Assembly (NCBI RefSeq): GCF_003207855.1
Contig: NZ_NKTZ01000010.1
Location: 37,111 to 101,110, forward strand
DNA from: Komagataeibacter rhaeticus
GTDB lineage: Bacteria; Pseudomonadota; Alphaproteobacteria; Acetobacterales; Acetobacteraceae
DNA length: 64,000 bases
Reading direction: 5' to 3'
The notes under the pieces are model-generated. The model was given only the letters and a program-made list of their open reading frames with translations, did no database searches and was not told where the DNA came from. The translations under genes were made by a program, and so were the position numbers. Below, one piece after another: positions 37,487 through 46,054 of this stretch; the first letter of the stretch is position 1; every line of letters starts with the position of its first letter.

Positions 37487-38170
37487 ATGGATGACACAGC
37501 CGACATTTCCTTCGCACCCGGCATGGACCCGGCCCTGCGCGCCCGCGTGCTGGCGGCCCCGCATTTCCGCCGGTGGCATGACGGCATGCGGGCGCGCTTC
37601 ACGCTGCGCCATGTGCTGGTGCGCGATGCGGTGGCCTTTGGCCCCACGCGCATGGGCTTCATCCTGGTCGAGGCCGATGCCCTGCACCGGGGCCAGCGCG
37701 TACCCGGCCTGGCGCTGCTGCGCGGCGATAGCGTGTCGGTGCTGCTGGTGCTGAAATGCCCCGGCTACCCCGACCGCACCGTACTGACCTGCGAGGCCCG
37801 CGTGCCCGTGGCCCGGCCGGACCTGCTGGCGCTGCCCGCGGGCATGCTGGATGGGGGCGCGTTTGAAAGCACGGCACTGCGGGAACTGTCGGAAGAAGTG
37901 GGGGCGGACCTGCGGGTGCGGGCGCAGGACCTTGTGGCCCTGACGCGGGTCTGGCTTTCCCCCGGCGGGTGTGATGAGGCGATCGGCCTGTATTATGCCG
38001 AACTGGACATTGACGAAGGGCTGGCCCGCCGCCTGTCCGACCGCCAGACCGGCCTTGCGCGCGAACATGAGCATATCCGCCTGCATGTCATCGACCTGGA
38101 CCAGATCCCCCATATCGGCATGACGGATGCCAAGACCCTGCTTTCATGGCACCTGTACCAGGCACGGTAA
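37487..38170 (+). CDS. Nudix hydrolase
   Basis: 227 residues. The Nudix helix is RELSEEVGA, preceded by PAGMLDGG, which is one residue shorter than usual and lacks the first glutamate of the consensus; the catalytic E-x-x-E-E cluster is present. The overall pattern, with PAG before the box, is that of ADP-ribose or sugar-nucleotide pyrophosphatases. AGGCAGGA before the ATG at 37487 favours this start over one 24 bases upstream. A housecleaning or nucleotide-sugar role next to a glycosyltransferase is plausible. Confidence 0.8.
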   Translation: MDDTADISFAPGMDPALRARVLAAPHFRRWHDGMRARFTLRHVLVRDAVAFGPTRMGFILVEADALHRGQRVPGLALLRGDSVSVLLVLKCPGYPDRTVLTCEARVPVARPDLLALPAGMLDGGAFESTALRELSEEVGADLRVRAQDLVALTRVWLSPGGCDEAIGLYYAELDIDEGLARRLSDRQTGLAREHEHIRLHVIDLDQIPHIGMTDAKTLLSWHLYQAR

Positions 38171-38190
38171 CGGGCCATCGCTTTTTCTTG

Positions 38191-38220
38191 TTGACACAAC
38201 CGCGTGAGGACCCGCATAAG
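38191..38220 (+). promoter_or_regulatory. Sigma-70-type promoter of the small RNA
   Basis: TTGACA at 38191-38196, then 18 bases, then CATAAG at 38215-38220 as the -10 box (four of six matches). Position and strand fit the small RNA and its terminator downstream. Confidence 0.65.
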
Positions 38221-38226
38221 GTCGGG

Positions 38227-38303
38227 AAGCAGCATGCCCTGTGCAACTGCTTCTTGGACGTTTCCTCCCTAAACTCAGCGGTGCCTCTGCACCGCTTTTT
38301 TTT
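38227..38303 (+). ncRNA. Putative trans-acting small RNA with anti-Shine-Dalgarno motif
   Basis: About 75 nucleotides between a consensus-like promoter and a strong terminator. The unpaired stretch GGACGTTTCCTCCCTAAACTC (at about 38258-38276) carries TTTCCTCCC, complementary to ribosome-binding sites. The piece resembles what I recall of alphaproteobacterial small RNAs of the mmgR/alpha-r8 kind, which act on mRNAs with Hfq; family membership is from memory. A hairpin just before it can form from AAGCAG..CTGCTT. No open frame of useful length is present. Confidence 0.7.
38278..38303 (+). terminator. Intrinsic terminator of the small RNA
   Basis: GCGGTGC-CTCT-GCACCGC, a perfect 7-bp stem, followed by eight T residues. 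Confidence 0.95.
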
Positions 38304-38346
38304 GTCCTATTTTTATAGAATTTTTCCATAACTGTACATCGTGTAG

Positions 38347-38352
38347 TATAAT
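38347..38352 (+). promoter_or_regulatory. -10 box of the YidB-like gene
   Basis: A perfect TATAAT 38 bases before the ATG. The -35 region (around 38323-38329, TTTCCA) is poor, so expression may need an activator. Confidence 0.5.
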
Positions 38353-38389
38353 AGCCTCCATTGTAACGAGAGACGGGACCAAGAGCACG

Positions 38390-38749
38390 ATGAGCGGTAT
38401 TTTCAATGACGTCATGGGCAAGCTGAGCGATCTGGCCGGTTCCACCGGCCTGTCACAGCAGGTACATTCCTATCTGTCGCAGCTGCTGACACCGGCCACC
38501 ATCACCTCCCTGCTGGCGCAGGCGGACCAGGCCGGGCTGGGCGACAAGGTACGGTCATGGATCGGTGACGGCCACAACCTGCCCATCTCCACCGATGAAC
38601 TGCGCAGCCTGCTGAGCAGCCAGCAGGTCCAGGCCATGGTGGACAAGACCGGCCTGCCCGCCGCCACCATCCTGCCCGTTCTGGCCCATCTGCTGCCCGA
38701 AGCCGTCAATACCCAGACCCCGGCGGGCGACGTCTCCAAAACGGCCTGA
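38390..38749 (+). CDS. YidB/DUF937-family protein
   Basis: 119 residues, soluble. Begins MSGIFNDVMGKLSDLAG, then TITSLLAQADQAGLGDKVRSW, SWIGDGHNLPIS and a C-terminal LPAATILPVLAHLLPEAV, the pattern of YidB-like proteins. Function is unknown in the family. It has its own TATAAT box and stands alone, converging on the amidohydrolase gene. Confidence 0.8.
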   Translation: MSGIFNDVMGKLSDLAGSTGLSQQVHSYLSQLLTPATITSLLAQADQAGLGDKVRSWIGDGHNLPISTDELRSLLSSQQVQAMVDKTGLPAATILPVLAHLLPEAVNTQTPAGDVSKTA

Positions 38750-38804
38750 TCCCGCTGGCCTGACATACTGGCGGAACCGTGCCATGGTCCGGTTCCGCCC
38801 CGTT

Positions 38805-39668
38805 TCATTCCGCCGCCTGCCCCGGGACCAGCATCCCGCCATAGCGGATGATGTCCGCCACCACATCCAGCATCACCGCCTGCACGCGGGCAAAGCCCGC
38901 ATGGGGCTGCAGGGTGGTCTGGTCCATGTACAGCGCGCGGCTGATTTCCAGCTGCACCGCCTGCACGCCGCGCCGTGGCCGGCCGTAATGGCGGGTGACA
39001 TATCCCCCGGCAAAGGGCACGTTGCGCGCCACGCTGTAGCCATGGCGGGTCAGGACCTGTTCCATGACCGTGGCCAGTTGCGGCGTGCAGGCGGTGCCCC
39101 ATGCGGTGCCCAGCACGAAATCCGGCTGGTCCCGCCGCCCGGCCACCACGGGCATGGAATGGGCATCCAGCACGATGCAGCAGCCGTGATGTTCCACCCT
39201 GTCGCGCACAAGCCGCGCCAGCGCATCATGATAGGGCTGCCAGCAGGTGCGGATGCGGGCCTCGGCCTCGCTGAAGGGCAGCGGGCGGGGATAGATCGGC
39301 CCATCGCGCGAGACGATGCGCGCGATCGTGCCAAATCCCGCCTGCACCTTGCGGCTGGTGGTGTTGCACCAGTGCGGCAGCGGGTCGCGGAACATGGTGG
39401 GGTCCAGTTCCCACGGTTCCCGGTTGGCATCGCAATAGGCACGGGGAAAGGTGGCGTGCAGCAACGTGGCCCCCTGCCCCGGCGCGCCTTCGAACAGCTG
39501 CTCCACATAACAGTCCTCGCTCCGGCGCAGGGCATGCGCACCAAGGCGGGACATGCGCAGGAACGCATCGGTATAGTTCCGCCCCGAATGGGCGGAGGCG
39601 ACAACAAGCGGCGCCTGCTTTCCCGTGGCTTCGATAATGGAGTAGGGCGGGATGGCGGAATCAGCCAT
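38805..39668 (-). CDS. N-formylglutamate amidohydrolase family protein
   Basis: 287 residues from MADSAIPPYS, the usual length of the family. VVASAHSGRNY, RSEDCYVEQLF, FPRAYCDANRE, VLDAHSMP and GGYVTRHYGRP give the conserved histidines, aspartates and glutamates of the zinc peptidase-like fold. In histidine degradation HutG hydrolyses N-formylglutamate, but no other hut gene is nearby and the family has other substrates, so the exact reaction is open. Longer in-frame starts exist; this one matches homologues best. Confidence 0.8.
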   Translation of the reverse strand: MADSAIPPYSIIEATGKQAPLVVASAHSGRNYTDAFLRMSRLGAHALRRSEDCYVEQLFEGAPGQGATLLHATFPRAYCDANREPWELDPTMFRDPLPHWCNTTSRKVQAGFGTIARIVSRDGPIYPRPLPFSEAEARIRTCWQPYHDALARLVRDRVEHHGCCIVLDAHSMPVVAGRRDQPDFVLGTAWGTACTPQLATVMEQVLTRHGYSVARNVPFAGGYVTRHYGRPRRGVQAVQLEISRALYMDQTTLQPHAGFARVQAVMLDVVADIIRYGGMLVPGQAAE

Positions 39669-39877
39669 GTGGCGCGGCCTGTTCCAGCAGGCGCGCACGG
39701 TAGGGCACGCCCCCTGCATGGTCGGGGTCATCTCCCTGCACGGCCCGGCGGAAGCACGGAAAAGAAACAGCACGGCACATGGCTGTCATAGGGACAGCAG
39801 GCGGCTTTCGGGTCAATGTGATTTTTTGAAAAATGGGGGTTGCGCCCCGCCATAGGGATGAGTAAAAGCCTGTTCAC

Positions 39878-39974
39878 CGAAGCAGATGGTGGGCGCATAG
39901 CTCAGCGGTAGAGCACTACCTTGACATGGTAGGGGTCACAGGTTCAATCCCTGTTGCGCCCACCATCTGCTTCG
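39878..39974. repeat. Inverted repeat extending the tRNA acceptor stem to 20 bp
   Basis: CGAAGCAGATGGT directly before the tRNA is the exact complement of ACCATCTGCTTCG starting at the discriminator base, so the 7-bp acceptor stem becomes a 20-bp perfect stem with the tRNA body as loop. The 5' arm therefore includes a copy of the complement of CCA. Confidence 0.9.
39891..39965 (+). tRNA. tRNA-Val(GAC)
   Basis: Cloverleaf: acceptor GGGCGCA/TGCGCCC, D arm GCTC..GAGC, anticodon arm CTACC-TTGACAT-GGTAG with anticodon GAC, T arm ACAGG-TTCAATC-CCTGT, discriminator A and an encoded CCA. The acceptor stem continues as perfect pairing on both sides of the gene (separate entry). Confidence 0.97.
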
Positions 39975-40200
39975 CTATCCCCAAAAAATCGGTAGTTTTG
40001 ATACTATGATCGCGGTGCGTTCTAGTATGGATTTGACCGCGCCGGTATGGGCCATACAGGCTGTCCCGCCACGCCCTGCCCTACCGGGGCCGGTCCCGAC
40101 CGGAGCCATTATCCGTACGGGCCGTATCTCCCGGCAGGACCGGAGCGGTAACGGACCTGCGGTATCCAGCCATGGACAGTCCAACAGAAGAAGTTGGCCC

Positions 40201-40612
40201 ATGATAACGGAAGGTGCCGTGTCGCGGCGCCTGCTCCTGCGCCATGGACCACTGCGGATCGGCCTGATGCTGGACAGGCTGGGCGCAGGTGACCGACCGG
40301 CTCCGGCATGGCGCGGCGCATGACCGGCTTGATTCCATTTTCCGCGAGGGGCTGAGGCCCGGCCGCTGCCAGATGGTCCCTCTCTCCACCGACCGGGATA
40401 CGGCGCGGCACGGGAAGGCCGTTCTCCCGGGCGTCGGGGCTGGCCGGATGTTTCATGACGGATATGCCTTCCACCTGGCCGATAACGGCGTCTGGCTGAC
40501 CTTGGCGGTGCCCCGGCGTATCTGGCCTTCCAGTCCGGGGCAGGAAACGGCCCGTCAGCCTTGCTGCGCGCCATTGCCGCTGAAAACCGTGCCGCGGCCC
40601 TTCGTACGATGA
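40201..40612 (+). pseudogene. kptA: Relic of RNA 2'-phosphotransferase (KptA/Tpt1)
   Basis: One frame (from 40201) gives an N-terminal KptA-like stretch: VSRRLLLRHGPLRIGLMLD. A second frame (from about 40289) gives the C-terminal half: HDRLDSIFREGLRPGRCQM, then VPLSTDRDTA, and FHDGYAFHLADNGVWLT. About 55 codons normally lying between them are missing and the reading frame changes, so no full enzyme can be made. Intact KptA removes the splice-junction 2'-phosphate from ligated RNA using NAD. The 235 bases between the tRNA and this relic hold no other feature. Confidence 0.75.
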
Positions 40613-40713
40613 TGGGTCAGGAGCGTAATTGTGCATCGAATCCGGCACCAAGGCAGGCTACAGTAAACCATGCATCCTGCTGCCGGTAACCGCAGGCCCG
40701 CAGCAAGGTCAGC

Positions 40714-41493
40714 ATGGAAGGACGGGAAAACCGGGTGCTTGTTCACGAAGGCGCGGACCGCAATGCCGTAATCGACCGGCGTCTTGGCTGCTCGCTGGCC
40801 GCCATTGCCGGGGCGGTGAATGCCGCCGGCTTTCTGGCGGTCGGCTATTATTCCGCCAACATGACCGGCAACATATCGGCGCTGGCCACCGGCCTGCATG
40901 AAGGCCACCTGCGGGCCGTGCTGTCATGCTGCGGGCTGGTGCTGGCCTTTGTGGCCGGTGGGGTCCTTTCGGCGCTTGTGGTCAATGCCGGGCGCCGCCG
41001 GCGCCTGCCTTCCATCTATGCGCGCAGCATCCTGCTGGAAGCCTGCCTGCTCGGGCTGCTGGGGCTGGCCGACATGCTGCTTTCCGCACAGCCACGCGGC
41101 CCCATGCTGGCATACGGGCTGAGTTTTCTCATGGGGTTGCAGAACGCGACCGTAACCCGCATCTCGGGCGCGCGGGTCCGCACCACCCACATGACCGGCA
41201 TGCTGACCGATGTCGGCCTGGAACTGGCGGACTGGATGGACGCCATCATCCACCGCACCGACCCCGCGCAGCGCGCACGCACCCGCGAACGGCTGGGCCT
41301 GCATGCCGCGATTGTCCTGTCCTTCACCACCGGCGGGATTGCCGGAGCGTTTCTTTATGGCTGGTGGTCGGCCCTGTTCCTGCTGCTGCTGGCGGCGGGG
41401 CTGGCCTGCCTGTCGCTGCCCGGCGCGCTGGCCCCCGTGGAGGCCCCCCGCGCAACGGTGGATGGCACGCAGGAACCACAGGCGGGACGCTGA
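40714..41493 (+). CDS. DUF1275 (YoaK-like) membrane protein
   Basis: 259 residues with six hydrophobic spans. Family marks: AAIAGAVNAAGFLAVGYYSA, NMTGNISALA, YGLSFLMGLQNATVTRISGA and RTTHMTGMLTDVGLELAD. Function is unknown; a transporter role is often supposed. AAGGTC precedes the ATG. It converges on the radical SAM gene across a strong hairpin. Confidence 0.85.
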   Translation: MEGRENRVLVHEGADRNAVIDRRLGCSLAAIAGAVNAAGFLAVGYYSANMTGNISALATGLHEGHLRAVLSCCGLVLAFVAGGVLSALVVNAGRRRRLPSIYARSILLEACLLGLLGLADMLLSAQPRGPMLAYGLSFLMGLQNATVTRISGARVRTTHMTGMLTDVGLELADWMDAIIHRTDPAQRARTRERLGLHAAIVLSFTTGGIAGAFLYGWWSALFLLLLAAGLACLSLPGALAPVEAPRATVDGTQEPQAGR

Positions 41494-41581
41494 CGCAAAA
41501 CGGGCCGATCCGGGGACGTCCGCCCCAGGGCCACGGAGTGCCGGAGAATTCTGGAAGAGGACCGGCCGGGAATAGCCGGCC

Positions 41582-41610
41582 CCTGGCCACGCCCATGGGG
41601 CATGGCCAGG
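41582..41610. terminator. Strong hairpin between convergent genes
   Basis: CCTGGCC and GGCCAGG arms enclose a second stem GCCC-ATG-GGGC. There is no T-run on either strand, so if it ends transcription it may do so weakly or for both directions. Confidence 0.4.
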
Positions 41611-41621
41611 CGCCGCTGCCC

Positions 41622-43214
41622 TTACGCCGTTACAAGGACCGCTTCGGCCGCAGGCGGGTGCACCTGCCGGCGGCCCGCGTCCACATCCGTGATTTCACGG
41701 TCGATTTCACCAATCACCTGCCGCGAAAACGGGCCAAGATGCAGGTACAGCGCACTGGTCATGACCACGTAAGGCAGCGCCCTGGGGTTGTGCAGCGCGC
41801 AGTCAAGCAGCATGCGCCAGAACGGCCCTGCCGTGCCCGGCCCGGCGCGGTGGATGCGCAAGAGCAGGCGCATGAAGCTGCGCAGGTCACCGCGCACCAT
41901 GCGGTGCCCCCGGGTGCGGCGCAGCATCCGGCCAAGACGGCGCACCCGGCCGAAATAGGCCACCGGGTCATAGATGGCGGCAAGGACCCTGCGGTAATCA
42001 TCCAGTACGTCACGCCGTGGCCGCGCGGTCTCGAAGTTCAGCCCGGCGGTACACTGGTCGCCCGACTGCGGCTGTCCGTCATCGGCAAAAAGCCGCCCTT
42101 CCGCCCGCAGGCGGCGCGTCAGCTGTGTCGTGGGCAGGGCATAGAGCAGGCCGACCATGCAGACAGGGATCGACGTATCCTCGATACAGTCGATCATGCC
42201 CGCGGCGATGCTGCCCTTTTCGCTGTCAAATCCCACAATGAAACCGGCATTGACGAAAATCCCGGCCCGGTGGATCGTCTCGATGCTCTGCCGCAGGCTG
42301 CGCCTTGTGTTCTGTTTTTTCTGCGTCATGACCAGCGTGTCGGTATCCGGGCTTTCAATGCCGATGAACACGGCAAAGAAATTGGTGCCCGCCAGATCGC
42401 GCAGCAGGTCGGCATCATCGGCCAGGTTGATCGAGGCTTCGGTTGAAAATTCGAACGGGAAGTTTCTTTCCTCCTGCCAGCGCTTCAGGCCGGGCAGGAA
42501 CTTGCGCAGCGCCTTCTTGTTGCCAATCAGGTTGTCATCCACAAAATCGACATGCCCCCGGTAGCCCAGCGCGTACAGGGCATCCAGTTCGGCCAGCACC
42601 TGTTCATTCGTCTTGGTGCGGGGCACCCGGCCATACAGTTCGATAATGTCACAGAATTCGCAACTGAACGGACACCCGCGCGAGAACTGCACCCCCACAT
42701 GCAGGTACTGGTCCAGCTTCAGCAGGTCAAAGCGCGGCAGCGGGCTTTTTGTCACATCGGTCTTGCCCATGGCGGCCGTGAACACGCCATGGCGGATGCC
42801 CGCGCGCCAGGTGGCGATGAAATCGCCCATGATTTCCTCGGCCTCGCCCAGAACCTGAAAATCCGCCCTGGCATACAGGTCCGGGCTGGATGTCACGTCC
42901 GGGCCGCCCACCACCACGGGCTTGCCCGCGGCCCGGCAACGTTCAACAAGCCGTAGCGCGTCGTTGCGCTGGGGCAGCATGCCGCCGGTCATCACCAGAT
43001 CGGCCCAGTCGAAATCCGCGTCCTCAAGCTGTTCGGTATTGCGGTTGACCAGCCTGATTTCCCAGTGGGCGGGAAGCAGGGCGGCCACGGTCACCAGCCC
43101 CAGCGGGGCCGCCGGGTAGCGCGCGCCCGCCAGATCGCAGGCTTCCGTGTAGTTCCAGAACGACCCTGCATTGAAAAGCGGGAAGACCATCAGGACCTTG
43201 CAGGGATCGCTCAT
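41622..43214 (-). CDS. B12-binding radical SAM protein (DUF4070-type)
   Basis: 530 residues. The N-terminal cobalamin-binding-like domain (about 1-150) includes APLGLVTVAALLP and VVVGGPDVTSSP. The radical SAM core has RGCPFSCEFCDI (C-x3-C-x2-C) near residue 180, DFVDDNLIGNK and FIGIESPD. A C-terminal DUF4070-like part follows. The nearest named relative I know is the hopanoid methylase HpnP, and acetic acid bacteria make methylhopanoids, but this protein diverges enough that a methyl transfer to another lipid or metabolite is as likely. It stands alone. Confidence 0.8.
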   Translation of the reverse strand: MSDPCKVLMVFPLFNAGSFWNYTEACDLAGARYPAAPLGLVTVAALLPAHWEIRLVNRNTEQLEDADFDWADLVMTGGMLPQRNDALRLVERCRAAGKPVVVGGPDVTSSPDLYARADFQVLGEAEEIMGDFIATWRAGIRHGVFTAAMGKTDVTKSPLPRFDLLKLDQYLHVGVQFSRGCPFSCEFCDIIELYGRVPRTKTNEQVLAELDALYALGYRGHVDFVDDNLIGNKKALRKFLPGLKRWQEERNFPFEFSTEASINLADDADLLRDLAGTNFFAVFIGIESPDTDTLVMTQKKQNTRRSLRQSIETIHRAGIFVNAGFIVGFDSEKGSIAAGMIDCIEDTSIPVCMVGLLYALPTTQLTRRLRAEGRLFADDGQPQSGDQCTAGLNFETARPRRDVLDDYRRVLAAIYDPVAYFGRVRRLGRMLRRTRGHRMVRGDLRSFMRLLLRIHRAGPGTAGPFWRMLLDCALHNPRALPYVVMTSALYLHLGPFSRQVIGEIDREITDVDAGRRQVHPPAAEAVLVTA

Positions 43215-44122
43215 CGCGTGGCGGCCCCGGGGCGTGGCAGGGACGCATGGTCACGGCGGCGGCCGGCCGGGCCACCGGGGGGACGCGCCGGTTCGCGGAA
43301 CGCACGGCGCGGCGTGAAGGATGACATGCGGGAACGCCTTTCGTATTGGACGGATGGGGCGCGGCCCTGGCTGCCCCCTTCCCGGCCCCGCCATGGCGGT
43401 CCAGGCCACGCGGCACCGCAGCACGCGCGCGGGCAGGACCGGGTCCGGGCCTGTAACAGATCAGGATGATTGAGGGGGACGGGGGCGCGGAAAGCGGCGA
43501 AGCCGCGCAGAGCGGGCTGCGTGCAGGTCGATGCCGATGTTCAGGGACTGAACGGGTACCATCCTATCCGAACTGCCCGCCGCCGTCCAGTTCGCCCGCC
43601 CGGCCCCGCCGTGATGACCATGCCCATGATGCGGAACGGCACGGCGGCCGGTGAATCGAGCCGCACCATGACCGGCCTGCCCTTTCCCCCACCATGGACA
43701 GGACAGGGCACAGCCAGACAGGATGGCAAGGAGCGGTACCCGCGGCACATCACTGCGCACGAAGGCCGACAGCGGGTTTTCGGGCACCGGATGCGGCACG
43801 ATCCGGACAGGAAGCAGTTGGCACAGGCGCAGTCCGTTACACTTCGCATGCTGTGGAAACCATGCGGAAACGACTGCTGGCCCGTGATGGCCGGTCCATA
43901 CGACCCGTATCGTGGCACGGGACTGTATGCAGGCCGCCGGACAGCACGGACCCGCACGCCACGGCTGACACCGCCACGCAGGCGCGGGGGAACGGCTGCA
44001 TGAATGAAAAATAATGAAAGTTTCCCGATCGCGCCCTTTATTCGGACAGGCGACGCTTCCTGAAGCTTTCTGAAAAAAAACTTCACCAAAAACTTTCTTA
44101 CGATTTATGGAATACTGCCTGT
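43215..44122. other. 908-bp region without a convincing gene
   Basis: Several small perfect hairpins occur at 43483-43595, among them GTTCAG-GGA-CTGAAC and CGAACTG..CAGTTCG. The right end carries a copy of the dispersed repeat. Open frames are short and show no family features. Confidence 0.45.
44016..44101. repeat. Dispersed repeat, reversed copy
   Basis: GAAAGTTTCCCGA at the left and CACCAAAAACTTTC at the right form the outer arms. Inside are a decayed GCGCCC..AGGCG hairpin and AAGCTTTCTGAAAAAAAACTT. Order of the inner arms is opposite to the 4.2-kb copy. Confidence 0.65.
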
Positions 44123-45919
44123 TCAGTAGATGACCGGCTCCGGCACCGGGGGGCCGAAATCGGTCTGCAGAAAGTCGAAATCACATCCCTCGTTCGCCTG
44201 GCGCATGTGCTGGCCTGCCATCCAGCCATAGCCGCGCCCGTAGCGGGCGGGCGGGGGTGTCCAGCTGGCACGGCGGCGTTCAAGTTCCTGATCGGACACC
44301 GCCATGCTGATCGTGCGCGCCGGGACATCCACCGTAATGATGTCCCCCGTGCGCAGCAGCGCCAGCGGGCCGCCCACGTAACTTTCCGGCGCAATATGCA
44401 GCACGCACGCGCCATAGCTGGTCCCGCTCATCCGGGCATCCGAGATGCGCAGCATGTCCCGGCAGCCTTCGCGCACCAGCCTGCGCGGCAGCGGCAGCAT
44501 GCCCCATTCCGGCATGCCGGGACCACCCAGCGGGCCGGCGTTGCGCAGGACCAGAACATGGTCCGGCGTGACATCCAGCGTCTCGTCATCCAGCGCCTTC
44601 TTCATGGTGGGGTAGTCATCAAACACCAGCGCCGGGCCACTGTGCCTGTGGAATTTCGGGTCACAGCAGGCCGGTTTCATCACGCAGCCATCGGGCGCCA
44701 GATTGCCGCGCAGCACGGTCAGCGCGCCCCCCGCCTGCCCGCTGAACATCGGCTGGTCCAGCGGGCGGATCACGTCATCGTTCCACACTTTCGCCTGTTC
44801 GATGTTCTCCCCCACGCTGCGGCCCGTGACCGTAAGACAGGTCAGGTCCAGAAAGCGCGAGATCCGCTTCATCAACGCGGTGATGCCGCCAGCGTAATAG
44901 AAATCTTCCATAAGATAGGTGGTGCCCGTGGGCCGGACATTGGCAATGACCGGGATTTCGCGGCTGGCGCGGTCAAAATCATCCAGCCCGATGGCCACCC
45001 CCGCCCGCCGCGCCATGGCAATGACGTGGATGATGGCGTTGGTCGAACACCCCATGGCCATGGCCACGGCAATGGCATTGGCAAAGGCGGCAGGCGTCTG
45101 GATTTTCGAGGGGCGCAGGTCTTCCCACACCATGTCCACAATGCGCCGACCGGCACTCCTGGCCATGCGGATGTGGCTGGAATCAACCGCCGGGATGGAA
45201 CTGGCCCCCGGCAGCGAGAGGCCGATCGCCTCGGCAATGGCGGTCATGGTGCTGGCGGTGCCCATGGTCATGCAGGTGCCCGCACTGCGCGCGATACCCG
45301 CTTCCACCCCCTGCCAGTCCGCCTGCGTGATCGTGCCCGCGCGCAGTTCATCCCAGTATTTCCATGAATCCGACCCCGAACCCAGCGTGCGGCCCTGCCA
45401 GTTGCCGCGCAGCATCGGGCCTGCGGGCACGTATATCACGGGCAGGTCCATGCTGGTGGCCCCCAGCAGCAGGCCGGGCGTGGTCTTGTCGCACCCACCC
45501 ATCAGCACCCCGCCATCGGCGGGGTAGGCGCGCAGCAGTTCCTCCGCCTCCATCGCCAGCATGTTGCGGTACAGCATGGTGGTGGGCTTCATGAAGTTTT
45601 CGGAAAGCGAAATGGCGGGCAGTTCCATGGGGAAGCCGCCTGCCGCCAGTATCCCGTGCTTCACGTCCTCCACACGCTGGCGGAAATGCATGTGGCAGGG
45701 ATTGATATCGGACCATGTGTTGAGGATGGCGATGACCGGCCTGCCCTCCCAGTCCTGCGGGGCATAGCCCATCTGCATGGCGCGCGAGCGGTGGCCGAAG
45801 CTGCGCAGGTCGGCCGGGCCGAACCAGCGCGCGCTGCGCAGTGGGCGCCTTTCGTGTTCCGGTACTGTCTGGTGCCCTGCTGGCTGGTGCCCTGCTGGCG
45901 TGCTGGCATGTTCTGTCAT
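44123..45919 (-). CDS. IlvD/EDD-family sugar-acid dehydratase
   Basis: 598 residues. It removes water from C2-C3 of a sugar acid to give a 2-keto-3-deoxy acid. RSARWFGPADLRSFGHRS near the N terminus and the cluster cysteines at 75 (DINPC), 143 (GGCDKTTPG) and 216 (SAGTCMTMG) mark the [2Fe-2S] pentonate/hexonate branch; their spacing of 68 and 73 equals that I remember for Rhizobium L-arabinonate dehydratase. Amino-acid-type IlvD is less likely. It is divergent from a LysR gene 135 bases away, which probably controls it. In this cluster 5-deoxyglucarate is a possible substrate; L-arabonate or D-xylonate are the conservative alternatives. Confidence 0.85.
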   Translation of the reverse strand: MTEHASTPAGHQPAGHQTVPEHERRPLRSARWFGPADLRSFGHRSRAMQMGYAPQDWEGRPVIAILNTWSDINPCHMHFRQRVEDVKHGILAAGGFPMELPAISLSENFMKPTTMLYRNMLAMEAEELLRAYPADGGVLMGGCDKTTPGLLLGATSMDLPVIYVPAGPMLRGNWQGRTLGSGSDSWKYWDELRAGTITQADWQGVEAGIARSAGTCMTMGTASTMTAIAEAIGLSLPGASSIPAVDSSHIRMARSAGRRIVDMVWEDLRPSKIQTPAAFANAIAVAMAMGCSTNAIIHVIAMARRAGVAIGLDDFDRASREIPVIANVRPTGTTYLMEDFYYAGGITALMKRISRFLDLTCLTVTGRSVGENIEQAKVWNDDVIRPLDQPMFSGQAGGALTVLRGNLAPDGCVMKPACCDPKFHRHSGPALVFDDYPTMKKALDDETLDVTPDHVLVLRNAGPLGGPGMPEWGMLPLPRRLVREGCRDMLRISDARMSGTSYGACVLHIAPESYVGGPLALLRTGDIITVDVPARTISMAVSDQELERRRASWTPPPARYGRGYGWMAGQHMRQANEGCDFDFLQTDFGPPVPEPVIY

Positions 45920-46054
45920 GCTTCTGCTCCCTTTCTGACACCCCGGCCGCCGTCATGGCCTGTCGGAATGCATATCGTGTTGCGACAGTTAGGGCGCTGG
46001 CGCTTTATACTGTCCAGACCAGATACGGCATGGATCGAGACAGGATTGGCATCA

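Noticed and set aside
35603..38113. 836-codon leftward open frame
   Set aside because: Antisense to the glycosyltransferase and Nudix genes, rich in Arg, His and Gly, with no domains.
38221..38303. SRP (4.5S) RNA or tmRNA
   Set aside because: The GGAAGC stretch recalls the SRP apical loop, but the paired arms and the rest do not fit, and the transcript is too short for tmRNA.
43541..44089. 182-codon leftward frame in the gap before the dehydratase
   Set aside because: It runs through the dispersed repeat and shows no family features.
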